Below, in pieces: positions 7,578-15,900 of a stretch of 64,000 bases of DNA. Source of the DNA: Nocardia aurantia (GTDB lineage Bacteria > Actinomycetota > Actinomycetes > Mycobacteriales > Mycobacteriaceae); assembly GCF_009604425.1 (NCBI RefSeq), contig NZ_WEGI01000004.1:434001-498000 (forward strand). The letters run 5' to 3'. The notes beneath the pieces were generated by a model. That model was not told the DNA's origin. It searched no databases and worked only from the letters and a program-made list of their open reading frames with translations. Within the stretch, counting starts at the first letter, position 1; each line of letters begins with the position of its first letter. Both the position numbers and the translations under genes were made by a program.

Positions 7578-9203
7578 ATGAGCGCACCCGCCTCGGATCG
7601 CCTGGACGCGATCGTCATCGGAGCCGGTTTCGCCGGAATCTACATGTTGCACAAGCTGCGCAACGAGCTCGGCCTGCGAGTCCTCGCCTTCGAGAAGGCC
7701 GACGGGGTCGGCGGAACCTGGTATTGGAACAAGTATCCCGGCGCCTGCTCGGACGTCGACGGCATCGTCTACCGCTACTCCTTCGACCGGGAGTTGTTGC
7801 GGGAGCGGATGCCCGACACCCGGTACGTGCCGCAGGCGCAGACCCTGGCCCTGCTCAACGAGGTCGTCGATCGCAACAACCTGCGCGGCGACATCCGATT
7901 CGGCACCGGAGTGGTCGGCCTGACCTTCGACGACGACCGCAACGAATGGACCGTCCGCACCGACGACGGCGCCGAATACGTCGCCCGCTACGTGGTGAGC
8001 GGGCTGGGACCGTTGTCGGAGCGGAACTTCCCGGAGATCGAGGGCCGGGAGAGCTTCGCGGGCCGGCTGGTGCACACCGGCGCCTGGCCGGAGGATCTCG
8101 ACATCACCGGCAAGCGGGTCGGCGTGATCGGCACCGGATCGACAGGCACGCAGTTCATCTGCGCGGCCGCCCCGATCGCCGGACATCTGACCGTCTTCCA
8201 GCGCTCGCCGCAGTACGTGGTCCCGGCGGGCAACGGCCCGCTCGGCGCCGACTATCTGGCGCAAGTCCGCGACGGCTACGACGCGATCTGGGAGCAGGTG
8301 TACGACTCGCGGGTCGGCTGCGGCTTCCCGGAGAGCGACGTTCCGGCGATGAGCGTGTCCGCCGACGAACGCACCCGGGTCTTCGAGGAGGCGTGGCAGG
8401 CCGGCAACGGATTCCGGTTCATGTTCGGCACTTTCGGCGACATCCCCTTCGATCCGGAAGCCAACGAGGCCGCCGCCGCGTTCATCCGGGCGAAAATCGC
8501 CGCGACCGTGCGGGATCCGGAGACCGCGCGGCTGCTGACCCCCACCGGGTATTACGCCAAGCGGCCGATCTGCAACGACGGCTACTACGAGGCCTACAAC
8601 CGCGACAACGTGAAACTGGTGTCGGTGCAGGAGAATCCGATCCAGCGGATCACCCCGGCCGGCGTGGTGACCGCCGACGGCGTCGAGCACGAACTCGACG
8701 TCCTGGTCTTCGCCACCGGATTCGACGCGGTGGAGGGCAGTTACAACCGGATCGACGTGCGCGGCAGCGGAGGCCGCACACTGCGCGAACACTGGTCCGA
8801 GGCGCCGACCACCTACCTGGGCGTCGCCACCAGCGGATTCCCCAACCTGTTCATGGTGTTCGGGCCGAACAGCGTGTTCTGCAACCTGCCTCCGGGCATC
8901 GAGAGCCAGGTCGAGTGGATCTCGGATCTGATCGCCGCCGCCGAACAACGCGGCGCCGAACGGGTCGAGGCGACCGTCGCGGCCGAGGACGGCTGGACGC
9001 AGACCTGCCGCGGCATCGCCGAGGCGAGCCTGTTCGCCAAGGTGGACTCGTGGATCTTCGGCGCCAACATCCCGGGGAAGAAGCCGCGCACGCTGTTCTA
9101 CTTCGGCGGCCTGGGCACCTATCGCGCCACCCTGCGCGAGTCGGCGGCCGCCGACTTCGCCGGTTTCGTCTTCGACCCGGAGGATCTGCCGACCGCCGTG
9201 TGA
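7578..9203 (+). CDS. Baeyer-Villiger-type FAD/NADPH monooxygenase
   Basis: 541 aa, matching cyclohexanone-monooxygenase-type enzymes. It has an N-terminal FAD motif GAGFAGIYML (about residue 15). The Baeyer-Villiger fingerprint FxGxxxHTGxW appears as FAGRLVHTGAW (about residue 157), followed directly by the NADPH motif GVIGTGSTG. A C-terminal ATGFD motif is also present. It lies 25 nt after phzG on the same strand behind an AG-rich ribosome binding site, so it is probably a tailoring oxygenase of the phenazine cluster. The substrate, and whether it does a Baeyer-Villiger or another oxygenation, cannot be read from sequence. Confidence 0.88.
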   Translation: MSAPASDRLDAIVIGAGFAGIYMLHKLRNELGLRVLAFEKADGVGGTWYWNKYPGACSDVDGIVYRYSFDRELLRERMPDTRYVPQAQTLALLNEVVDRNNLRGDIRFGTGVVGLTFDDDRNEWTVRTDDGAEYVARYVVSGLGPLSERNFPEIEGRESFAGRLVHTGAWPEDLDITGKRVGVIGTGSTGTQFICAAAPIAGHLTVFQRSPQYVVPAGNGPLGADYLAQVRDGYDAIWEQVYDSRVGCGFPESDVPAMSVSADERTRVFEEAWQAGNGFRFMFGTFGDIPFDPEANEAAAAFIRAKIAATVRDPETARLLTPTGYYAKRPICNDGYYEAYNRDNVKLVSVQENPIQRITPAGVVTADGVEHELDVLVFATGFDAVEGSYNRIDVRGSGGRTLREHWSEAPTTYLGVATSGFPNLFMVFGPNSVFCNLPPGIESQVEWISDLIAAAEQRGAERVEATVAAEDGWTQTCRGIAEASLFAKVDSWIFGANIPGKKPRTLFYFGGLGTYRATLRESAAADFAGFVFDPEDLPTAV

Positions 9204-9210
9204 AGCGTCG

Positions 9211-10431
9211 TCAGCGGTCCTGGGCGACGGGCGCGATGCCCAGTTCCAGTGCGGTGAGGGCGAGCGACAGTTCCAGGATCGACCGCTGGTCCTCCAGCGG
9301 TCGATCCAGCAGCACGGTGATCCGCTGCAATCGGTTGATCACTGTGTTGCGGTGACAGTGCAGCCGGGGCGCGGCGTGCGCCGCGGAGCAGTTCTCGTCC
9401 AGCCACACCGACAGCGTCTGCAACAGCATGTCGCGCTCGCGGGCCGGTAGCTCCAGCACCGGCCCGAGGGTGTGCGCCGCCAGCAGGCCGGTGAGGTCGG
9501 GGGAGCGGACCAGCAGGGCCTCCGGGTACCGCTGGTCCAGCGCCACCAGGCCGGTCGCGTCGGCGGGCAGGGTGTCCAGCGCGATCAGGGCCAGGGTGTG
9601 CGCGGAATCCACCTGCGCCAGACCGGGTACCGCCGGTGACGCCCCGGCCCGCCCCCGGACCAGCGGCCGCAGTTGCGCCACGACGGTCGCGGCCTCGCGT
9701 TGCTCCAGCGCGACCACCGCGATCGTACTGTCCACCCGGTCGTGCCACACCGAGCGAATTCCCAACGCCCCCAACGCTGTTTCCGCGCCCGCGCGCACCG
9801 GCCGGGCATCGGAGCGGGCGGCCACCACCAGATAGCCGCCGTGCGGGGGCAGGTTGAGCTCGCGGGCGGCCCGCGCGGCGAAGGTGGCGTCGTGGGCGCG
9901 CCCGGCCAGCAGATCCTCGATGAGGGCGTGGCGGCGGCGTTCGTCGCGGCGGACCTGTTCCAGTTCGGTCTTGCGATAGGAGGTGACCAGCGCCGAGGAC
10001 AGGCCGTCGATGACCGTCCACATCGCGGTGCCGGCCTCGCGGATCTCCTGCGGGCCGACCTGGTTCTGCGGGGTCAGATCGGCCTTGTCCAGCAGCGCCG
10101 CCCACACGATGCCGCCGCCGAGCCGGAATGTCCGCTGCATCGCCTCCAGCGGGACGCCCTGTTCGGCGCGTTCCCGGCCGATCGACGCCGCGACGTCGTC
10201 GTGTTCCGGATCGGAGGTCTCGCCGCCGAGCAGATCCAGGATTCGGGTCAGGTATCGGCGGCAGCCGTCGCGCAGCGCGGCGCGCGGTACGGACGTGTAG
10301 TCGGTCCACTCCGGGTTGTCGGTGAAGATCGCCGACAGCAGCCGCTTCGTCAGTTCCGGGATCTCCGGCCGGCACGCCTCGGCCAGCCTCCGGGTGCCGG
10401 AGGTGGACAGAACACGGTGCGGAACGGCCAT
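9211..10431 (-). CDS. PucR-family transcriptional regulator
   Basis: 406 aa. The C-terminal 60 residues contain the PucR-type helix-turn-helix (LHCHRNTVINRLQRI, then EDQRSILELSLAL). The middle is a GGDEF-like/CdaR domain and the N-terminus a RsbRD-like helical region (REAGTAMWTVIDGLSSAL). It converges on the monooxygenase gene with a 7-bp gap. It is divergent from the amidohydrolase at 10623, so it may control that purine-type deaminase, the phz cluster, or both. PucR in Bacillus controls purine catabolism, which favours the first option. Confidence 0.87.
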   Translation of the reverse strand: MAVPHRVLSTSGTRRLAEACRPEIPELTKRLLSAIFTDNPEWTDYTSVPRAALRDGCRRYLTRILDLLGGETSDPEHDDVAASIGRERAEQGVPLEAMQRTFRLGGGIVWAALLDKADLTPQNQVGPQEIREAGTAMWTVIDGLSSALVTSYRKTELEQVRRDERRRHALIEDLLAGRAHDATFAARAARELNLPPHGGYLVVAARSDARPVRAGAETALGALGIRSVWHDRVDSTIAVVALEQREAATVVAQLRPLVRGRAGASPAVPGLAQVDSAHTLALIALDTLPADATGLVALDQRYPEALLVRSPDLTGLLAAHTLGPVLELPARERDMLLQTLSVWLDENCSAAHAAPRLHCHRNTVINRLQRITVLLDRPLEDQRSILELSLALTALELGIAPVAQDR

Positions 10432-10622
10432 AACGACTCACGCTACCTGCGCGGACCGTGCCCCCGGACGGCGACGTTGGAGATTCCGCCGACCCGCGGC
10501 CGGGATCGCACGCGTGTTTTCGGCGGATCGGTGGCTGGCGACGGCGAGCCGATACCGGTGTACTGACCGGGCGGGGGATCGTGGTGCGGGTGCTGCGGTC
10601 CCGGGAGCCGGAAGGAGTGGCG

Positions 10623-11966
10623 GTGCTGGTCATCGAGAACGGATATGTCGCGCCGGTGGTGGGTGCGGAGGTCGCGTCCGGCCACGTCGTGGTGGAGTCG
10701 GGCCGGATCACGGCCGTCGGCGCCGGGCCGGCGCCGGACCTCGCCGGGGCCGAGCGGATCGACGCCGCCGGCTGCCTGGTCACGCCAGGCCTGGTGAACA
10801 CCCATCACCACCTGTACCAATGGGCCACCCAGGGCCTGTTCCAGGAATCCACCCTGTTCGAATGGCTGACCGGCTCGTACCGGATCTGGGCGGGCATGGA
10901 CGCCGAGGTCGTGCACGGAGCCGCGGCCGCCGGGCTGGCGTGGCTGGCCCTGAGCGGCTGCACCACCTCGAGCGATCACCACTACGTGTTCCCCGCCGGG
11001 CGCGGCGACCTGTTCGAGGCGGAGGTGCTGGCCGCACGCGAGGTCGGCCTGCGGTTCCAGCCCTGCCGGGGATCGATGGACCGCGGTGAATCGCAGGGCG
11101 GCCTGCCCCCGGACGAGGTGGTGGAGGACCGCGACACCGTGCTGGCGGCGACCGCTGCGGCGATCGACCGCTTCCACGATCCGGCCTTCGATTCGATGCT
11201 GCGGGTGTCGGTCGCCCCCTGCTCGCCGTTCTCGGTGAGCGAGGGTCTGATGCTCGACGCGGCGGAGCTGGCCCGCGCCCGCGGCCTGCGCCTGCACACC
11301 CACCTCGCCGAGACCCTCGACGAGGAGGAGCTGTGCCTGCGGCAGACCGGCCGCACCCCCGTGGACTATCTGGACGAACTCGGCTGGCTCGGCCCGGACG
11401 TCTGGTTCGCCCACGCGATCCACCTGCACGACAAGGATGTTCGCCGCTTCGCCGAGTCCGGGACCGGTGTCGCGCACTGCCCGAGCTCCAACGGCCGCCT
11501 GGGCGCGGGTGTCGCGCGGGTGGTGGATCTGCTGGCGGCGGGCGTACCGGTCGGGCTCGGTGTCGACGGCGCCGCCTCCAGCGAACTGACCTCCCTCGCC
11601 GGAGAGATGCGCCAGGCCCTGCTGTTCCAGCGCGCACTGCACGGCCCCGCCGCCCTCACCGCAAGGCAGGCCCTGGAACTCGGGACGCTCGGCGGCGCGC
11701 GAAACCTGGGCCGGGAGAACGAGATCGGCAGCCTGGAGCCGGGCAAACTGGCCGACATCGCGATCTGGCGGGTGGACGGCTTCCGCGACGCGGTCGCGGA
11801 CCCGTTGTGCGCCTTGGTCTTCGGTCCCACCCCGCCACTGGCACGCCTGCTCGTCGGCGGCCGCACGGTGGTGGCGGACGGTGAATTACGCACGGCGAAC
11901 CAGGAAGTGATGGCCCGGCTCGGTGTCGCCGCACGAGACAGATTGCTACGCCACGAATCCCGGTAG
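10623..11966 (+). CDS. Amidohydrolase, probable 8-oxoguanine deaminase
   Basis: 447 aa. Metal-dependent amidohydrolase of the TrzN/SsnA/8-oxoguanine-deaminase group. Metal ligands are visible: VNTHHHLYQW (about residue 60), LRLHTHLAET (about 220), WFAHAIHLHD (about 260) and the Asp in GLGVDGAASSE (about 310). The stretch CTTSSDHHYVFP is typical of 8-oxoguanine deaminases. I chose the GTG at 10623 because AAGGAG (10612-10617) lies 5 nt before it; the GTG at 10617 overlaps that site. Its divergent PucR neighbour supports a role in purine or oxidised-purine salvage. Confidence 0.82.
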   Translation: MLVIENGYVAPVVGAEVASGHVVVESGRITAVGAGPAPDLAGAERIDAAGCLVTPGLVNTHHHLYQWATQGLFQESTLFEWLTGSYRIWAGMDAEVVHGAAAAGLAWLALSGCTTSSDHHYVFPAGRGDLFEAEVLAAREVGLRFQPCRGSMDRGESQGGLPPDEVVEDRDTVLAATAAAIDRFHDPAFDSMLRVSVAPCSPFSVSEGLMLDAAELARARGLRLHTHLAETLDEEELCLRQTGRTPVDYLDELGWLGPDVWFAHAIHLHDKDVRRFAESGTGVAHCPSSNGRLGAGVARVVDLLAAGVPVGLGVDGAASSELTSLAGEMRQALLFQRALHGPAALTARQALELGTLGGARNLGRENEIGSLEPGKLADIAIWRVDGFRDAVADPLCALVFGPTPPLARLLVGGRTVVADGELRTANQEVMARLGVAARDRLLRHESR

Positions 11967-11975
11967 ATCCGCCGG

Positions 11976-12713
11976 TCAGTGGCCGACGAGATAGTCCGCG
12001 CCGCCGACATAGACGGTGTGGCCGGGTTCGGCATCGGCGGTGGTGGCGTCCGCGACGGCGGCCGCGAACTCCTCGACGGTGGGCAGCGGGCCGTGCTCGG
12101 TGCGGGCGCTGACAGCCTGCGGATCGCGCCGGTGCAACAACCGGACGATAATCGTGCCGTCGATCATGTCGCCGGACACCACGGTGAAACCGATTCCGCG
12201 TGAGATGAATTCGGGGATCAGGTCCCGAAGCGCGTCCTCCCCGGCACGTTTGCTCGCGGCGATCGGCAGATAGGCGTCGGGAACCGGTTTGCGCCCGTGG
12301 AAGTGCGCCTGATGGCTGGTGACGAACACGATACGCCCGCCGCTGGGCAGATGCGGCAGCGCCAGCCGGACCAGGCGCAGTTGAGCGTCCCGGTTCACGG
12401 TCATCGGATAATCCTCCGGCGCACCGATTTCGAGACCGCCGGATGCGTTGAGCACCAGCACATCCACTCGGCCGAACTCCTGGACCACCCCGTCGACCAG
12501 TTCCCCGGCCGCGGCGGCGTCGGTGAGATCCGCCCCCGCGATCGACGCGCTGCCCCCGGCCGCGATGAACTCCGCCGCGAGTTTCGCTGCGCGCGAACGT
12601 TTCTCGCGATAGTTGAGCACCACATGGTCGCCGCGGGCGGCCAGGATGCGGGCGGTCTCCGCGCCGATGCCGCGGGACGCACCCGTCACCAGCACCACTC
12701 GCCTGGATGTCAT
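11976..12713 (-). CDS. SDR-family oxidoreductase with an altered catalytic motif
   Basis: 245 aa with the cofactor motif VTGASRGIG at the N-terminus and VLVLNASG in the middle. The usual YxxxK catalytic pair is disturbed: the Lys lies in IAASKRAGE, but the position four residues earlier is Ile, and the nearest Tyr (AYLPIAASK) is seven before the Lys. It may still be catalytic through that Tyr or may be a divergent SDR. It is divergent from an HxlR regulator with a perfect palindrome between them, so it is probably that regulator's target. Confidence 0.85.
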   Translation of the reverse strand: MTSRRVVLVTGASRGIGAETARILAARGDHVVLNYREKRSRAAKLAAEFIAAGGSASIAGADLTDAAAAGELVDGVVQEFGRVDVLVLNASGGLEIGAPEDYPMTVNRDAQLRLVRLALPHLPSGGRIVFVTSHQAHFHGRKPVPDAYLPIAASKRAGEDALRDLIPEFISRGIGFTVVSGDMIDGTIIVRLLHRRDPQAVSARTEHGPLPTVEEFAAAVADATTADAEPGHTVYVGGADYLVGH

Positions 12714-12746
12714 GGGCGCACTCCCTCCGTCATCGCTTCTGATTCA

Positions 12747-12764
12747 GAACCACTATCGTGGTTC
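12747..12764. promoter_or_regulatory. Palindromic operator between the SDR and HxlR genes
   Basis: Perfect inverted repeat GAACCAC-TATC-GTGGTTC (7-bp arms, 4-bp centre). It lies 3 nt before the HxlR-type start codon and 33 nt before the SDR start, so one bound regulator could repress both genes. Confidence 0.7.
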
Positions 12765-12767
12765 GAA

Positions 12768-13121
12768 ATGAGAAGTGCAAGACAGCAGGGAACGCCGCGC
12801 CGCGAGGATCCCACCGCGGCGCCCGCGCATGCCGCCATGGAATTGCTGGGCCAACGCTGGATGCTGCGGGTGATCTGGGAGTTGGAGCCGGGCCCGCTCG
12901 GATTCCTGGAACTGCGCCGCCGGATGGGTAACTGTTCGTCCAGCATGTTGTCGGTGCGGTTGCAGGCGTTGCAGAACGCCGGGCTGGTGGTGAAGCGGCC
13001 GGACAAGTCGTACGAACTGGCCTGGCCCGGAACGGAACTCGGTCGCGCGCTGGAACCGCTGTGGAGCTGGTCGCAGCGCTGGATCGCCGGCGGCGCCGAC
13101 GCGGACCCCGGCGAATCGTGA
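12768..13121 (+). CDS. HxlR-family winged-helix regulator
   Basis: 117 aa, the normal size. The HxlR signature is clear: AAMELLGQRWMLRVIWEL, then FLELRRRMGNCSSSMLSVRL (recognition helix) and the wing. HxlR proteins often sense electrophiles or quinones through an N-terminal cysteine; the only Cys here is in the recognition-helix region (GNCSS). The ATG at 12768 lies next to the palindrome, so the transcript may have a very short leader. It most likely controls the divergent SDR gene and itself. Confidence 0.88.
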   Translation: MRSARQQGTPRREDPTAAPAHAAMELLGQRWMLRVIWELEPGPLGFLELRRRMGNCSSSMLSVRLQALQNAGLVVKRPDKSYELAWPGTELGRALEPLWSWSQRWIAGGADADPGES

Positions 13122-13344
13122 CCCGCCGATGGTGCGATGTCACCGAGCGCGGCCGGATCGACCGGCGATTCCGACAGCGATTTCCGACCGCCGGGTCGGC
13201 TGCCGCCGGGTGCGCTAGTCTTCCCGCAAGCTCACGCCCGATGGGCCTGTAATTTCGATTGCGATAGATTTGCGGAGCCTCCGGCGTGGGGAGGTAGCCT
13301 GACGTAACGGCAGCGCCCGGACGGGCTCGACGAAGGGGTATGGG

Positions 13345-13794
13345 GTGCGGACCACCGGAAATGCCACTGTTCGCGGATACCGGCGCTCGGGTGCGATGGC
13401 ATTGCTGGCCGCTGCCGCGATCGTCCTCGCCGGGGGCTGCGGCTCCGAGTCGGACGGCGCCACCCTGACCGCGCACACCGCCGGCGTGCCGCAGGTCATC
13501 GACTGCCCGTTCCACCAGGCGGTGGTCCGGCCGGACACACTGATCCTGGCCTGCGCCGACCTCGGCGCAGTGGTCGAGGAGATCACCTGGAGTTCCTGGG
13601 GTCCCGAGGGCGCCGAGGGCGAGGGCACCGAACGCGACAACACCTGCGATCCCAGCTGCGCCGCCGGGAACATGGTCACCAAACCCGTGCACGTGATGCT
13701 GTCCGCCCTGGTGCAGCCGGGCAATGTGTTCACCCAGGCGACCACGGTCGACGCCGCCGGGCAGCAGTTGATCCGCCCGATGACGAAGCGCTGA
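13345..13794 (+). CDS. Small secreted lipoprotein of unknown function
   Basis: 149 aa. It has a basic N-terminus, a hydrophobic stretch (AMALLAAAAIVLAG) and a lipobox LAGGC, so Cys33 is likely lipidated after signal peptidase II cleavage. The mature part has four further cysteines (IDCPF, ILACAD, NTCDPSCAA) that could form disulfides. The start is the GTG at 13345 behind GAAGGGG. I do not recognise a family; such short Cys-containing lipoproteins are common in mycolic-acid actinomycetes. Confidence 0.8.
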   Translation: MRTTGNATVRGYRRSGAMALLAAAAIVLAGGCGSESDGATLTAHTAGVPQVIDCPFHQAVVRPDTLILACADLGAVVEEITWSSWGPEGAEGEGTERDNTCDPSCAAGNMVTKPVHVMLSALVQPGNVFTQATTVDAAGQQLIRPMTKR

Positions 13795-13842
13795 CCGGCA
13801 CGACTCTAGCTGTAACTCTGGGTTCCATATAGCGGGGAATTA

Positions 13843-13862
13843 TTGCTACGCTCGTGTAGCAA
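13843..13862. promoter_or_regulatory. Inverted repeat upstream of the PF10118-PDR-EphD operon
   Basis: Perfect arms TTGCTAC and GTAGCAA with a 6-bp centre (GCTCGT). It lies 38 bp upstream of the first gene, where the core promoter should be. It is a likely TetR-type operator; no TetR gene is adjacent. Confidence 0.6.
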
Positions 13863-13899
13863 CGGCGGTCCGCGCCGGAAACGAGCACCTGGAGTACCG

Positions 13900-14805
13900 A
13901 TGAAGCTACTTCCCCTTCGGGCACTTCCCGAGACCGGCGATCCGGGGGAGGTGGCGCTGCGGGCGCGGAACGTGCGGTTCGATTGGACGGATACGCCGCT
14001 GCGCTGGATGCCCACGGAACCGATCGCCTCGCACGTCATCAACGCGCTGAATCTGCTGCTGCCCGAAGGGGAACGGATGTTCTGCCGCGCCTTCGCCGAG
14101 GCGTTGCCGCTGGTCCGTGACGACCGGCTGCGCGAGCAGATGCTCGGCTTCGTCGGTCAGGAGGCGATGCACGCCGAAACCCACCACGGGGTGCTCGAAC
14201 AGGTGCTCACCGCGCACGGTGTCGACGTGGAACCCTATGTGCGGCAGATGGAATACCTGTTCCGCACGACCCTCGGCCCGCGCGGCGGGCGCGACCCCCG
14301 GGCGGAATACCAGATCCTGGTCGAGCGTCTCGGCATCATCGCCACGCTCGAGCACTTCTTCGCCTTCCTCGGCGACTGGGTGCTCAACGCCGATCTGGAA
14401 CGGTTCGGCGCCGACCCCCGCGTGCTCGACCTGTTCCGCTGGCACGGCGCCGAGGAGGTCGAGCACCGGTTCGTGGCCCACGAGGTCGCCGAATACTTCG
14501 GGATCGGCTATGTGCGCCGGGGCGCGCTGATGGTCATCACCTTCCCGATCTTCCTGGCGTTGATCGTCCGGGGTACCAAATACCTTGTGCACCAGGATTC
14601 CGCGCTACCGGATCCGAGTTATCCGCGCCTGCTGGCACAGGTGCTGGGTGCGATGCGGCGGGGGGCGCTGCCCGGTGTGCCGTCGCTGGTGCGCAGCGCG
14701 CTGTCCACGTTCCGGCCGGGCTACACCCCGGCGGGGGTGGGATCCACCGCGCAGGCGGTCGCCTACCTCGCGAAATCTCCTGCGGCACAGGCGATGGTCT
14801 CGTGA
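13900..14805 (+). CDS. Metal-dependent hydrolase-like protein (PF10118 type)
   Basis: 301 aa. Ferritin-like pattern of acidic and histidine residues: PEGERMFCRAF, QEAMHAETHHGVLEQ and GAEEVEHRFVAHEV, which could bind a di-metal site. This resembles the predicted metal-dependent hydrolase family PF10118, common in mycobacteria and nocardiae; its reaction is not established. Start ATG at 13900. The last codons overlap the start of the next gene (GTGA), so the two are translationally coupled. Partnership with a ferredoxin-type reductase suggests it may be an oxygenase-like diiron protein; that is inference. Confidence 0.82.
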   Translation: MKLLPLRALPETGDPGEVALRARNVRFDWTDTPLRWMPTEPIASHVINALNLLLPEGERMFCRAFAEALPLVRDDRLREQMLGFVGQEAMHAETHHGVLEQVLTAHGVDVEPYVRQMEYLFRTTLGPRGGRDPRAEYQILVERLGIIATLEHFFAFLGDWVLNADLERFGADPRVLDLFRWHGAEEVEHRFVAHEVAEYFGIGYVRRGALMVITFPIFLALIVRGTKYLVHQDSALPDPSYPRLLAQVLGAMRRGALPGVPSLVRSALSTFRPGYTPAGVGSTAQAVAYLAKSPAAQAMVS

Positions 14806-15899
14806 CGGTACGGCGGGAGCGGCCCGCGGACCTGTTCGGCCGGCGGCGCGGCGACCGCGCGATCCGGCTGTTCAGCGGTGTCGCCGAGACCCGGTTGCGC
14901 TGGACGGCGCTGATCCATCGGCGGATGCCCGCCGGCCGGATCGATGATCACCGGCTCACCCTCACCGTCGCGCAGCGGCGGGTGGCGGCCCACGACACCG
15001 ATGTGGTCGCCCTGCGACTCGTCGCCCCCGACGGCCGGGCACTGCCGGCCTGGTGGCCCGGCGCCCACCTCGACCTCGAACTACCGTCCGGGCGGCTGCG
15101 GCAGTACTCGCTGTGCGGTGATCCCGCGGACCGGTACGCGTACCGAATCGCGGTGCGGCGCATCCCCGATGGCGGCGGCGGCTCGATCGAGATGCACGAC
15201 CGGCTTCCGGTCGGCGCCCGGATCACCGTGCGCGGCCCGCGCAACGCCTTCCCGTTCGTGCTACCCGGACTCGGATCCACTTCCGCCCGAATACGTTTCA
15301 TCGCGGGCGGGATCGGCGTCACCCCCATTCTGCCGATGGTGCGGGCGGCACGCCGGTCGGGCGCCGACTGGTCGCTGATCTACACCGGCCGCAGCCGCGA
15401 CACCCTGCCGTTCCTGGACGAGATAGCCGCCTTCGGCGACCGGGTCACCGTCCGCACCGACGACGTATCCGGGCTGCCGGACGCCGCCGAACTGCTGGCC
15501 GACGCGGGGCCGGGCACCGCGGTCTACTGCTGCGGCCCGGCGCCGATGACGGCCGCCGTCGCCGCCGAGGTCCGGCGCCGGCCGGGCATCGAACTGCATT
15601 CCGAACGGTTCTCCGCGCCACCGGTTCTCGCCGGCGAACCGTTCCGGGTGCGGCTCGCCCGCACAGGCGAGGAGTTCGCCGTGCCGGCCGACCGCACCCT
15701 GCTGGCGGAAGTCCTTGCCCGGCGGCCGGATACGCCGTACTCCTGCCGGCAGGGCTTCTGCCGCACCTGCCGGGTGCGGGTGCTGTCAGGCGCGGCGGAC
15801 CACCGCGACACCGTGCTGACCCCCGCCGAGCGCGCCGCCGGTGACCTGTTGCCCTGCGTCTCCCGCTGCGCCGGAGACCTGCTGGAATTGGATCTGTGA
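14802..15899 (+). CDS. Ferredoxin-reductase-type oxidoreductase (PDR/VanB family)
   Basis: 365 aa in three modules: a flavin-binding barrel (RQYSLCGDP), an NAD-binding domain (FIAGGIGVTPILPMV and YCCGPAPM), and a C-terminal plant-type 2Fe-2S domain with CRQGFCRTC and a distal Cys in LLPCVSRC. It passes electrons from NAD(P)H through flavin to the Fe-S cluster and on to an oxygenase or desaturase-like partner. It overlaps the upstream PF10118 gene by 4 nt and lies 1 nt from the EphD-like gene, making a three-gene operon. Confidence 0.9.
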   Translation: MTVRRERPADLFGRRRGDRAIRLFSGVAETRLRWTALIHRRMPAGRIDDHRLTLTVAQRRVAAHDTDVVALRLVAPDGRALPAWWPGAHLDLELPSGRLRQYSLCGDPADRYAYRIAVRRIPDGGGGSIEMHDRLPVGARITVRGPRNAFPFVLPGLGSTSARIRFIAGGIGVTPILPMVRAARRSGADWSLIYTGRSRDTLPFLDEIAAFGDRVTVRTDDVSGLPDAAELLADAGPGTAVYCCGPAPMTAAVAAEVRRRPGIELHSERFSAPPVLAGEPFRVRLARTGEEFAVPADRTLLAEVLARRPDTPYSCRQGFCRTCRVRVLSGAADHRDTVLTPAERAAGDLLPCVSRCAGDLLELDL

Positions 15900-15900
15900 C

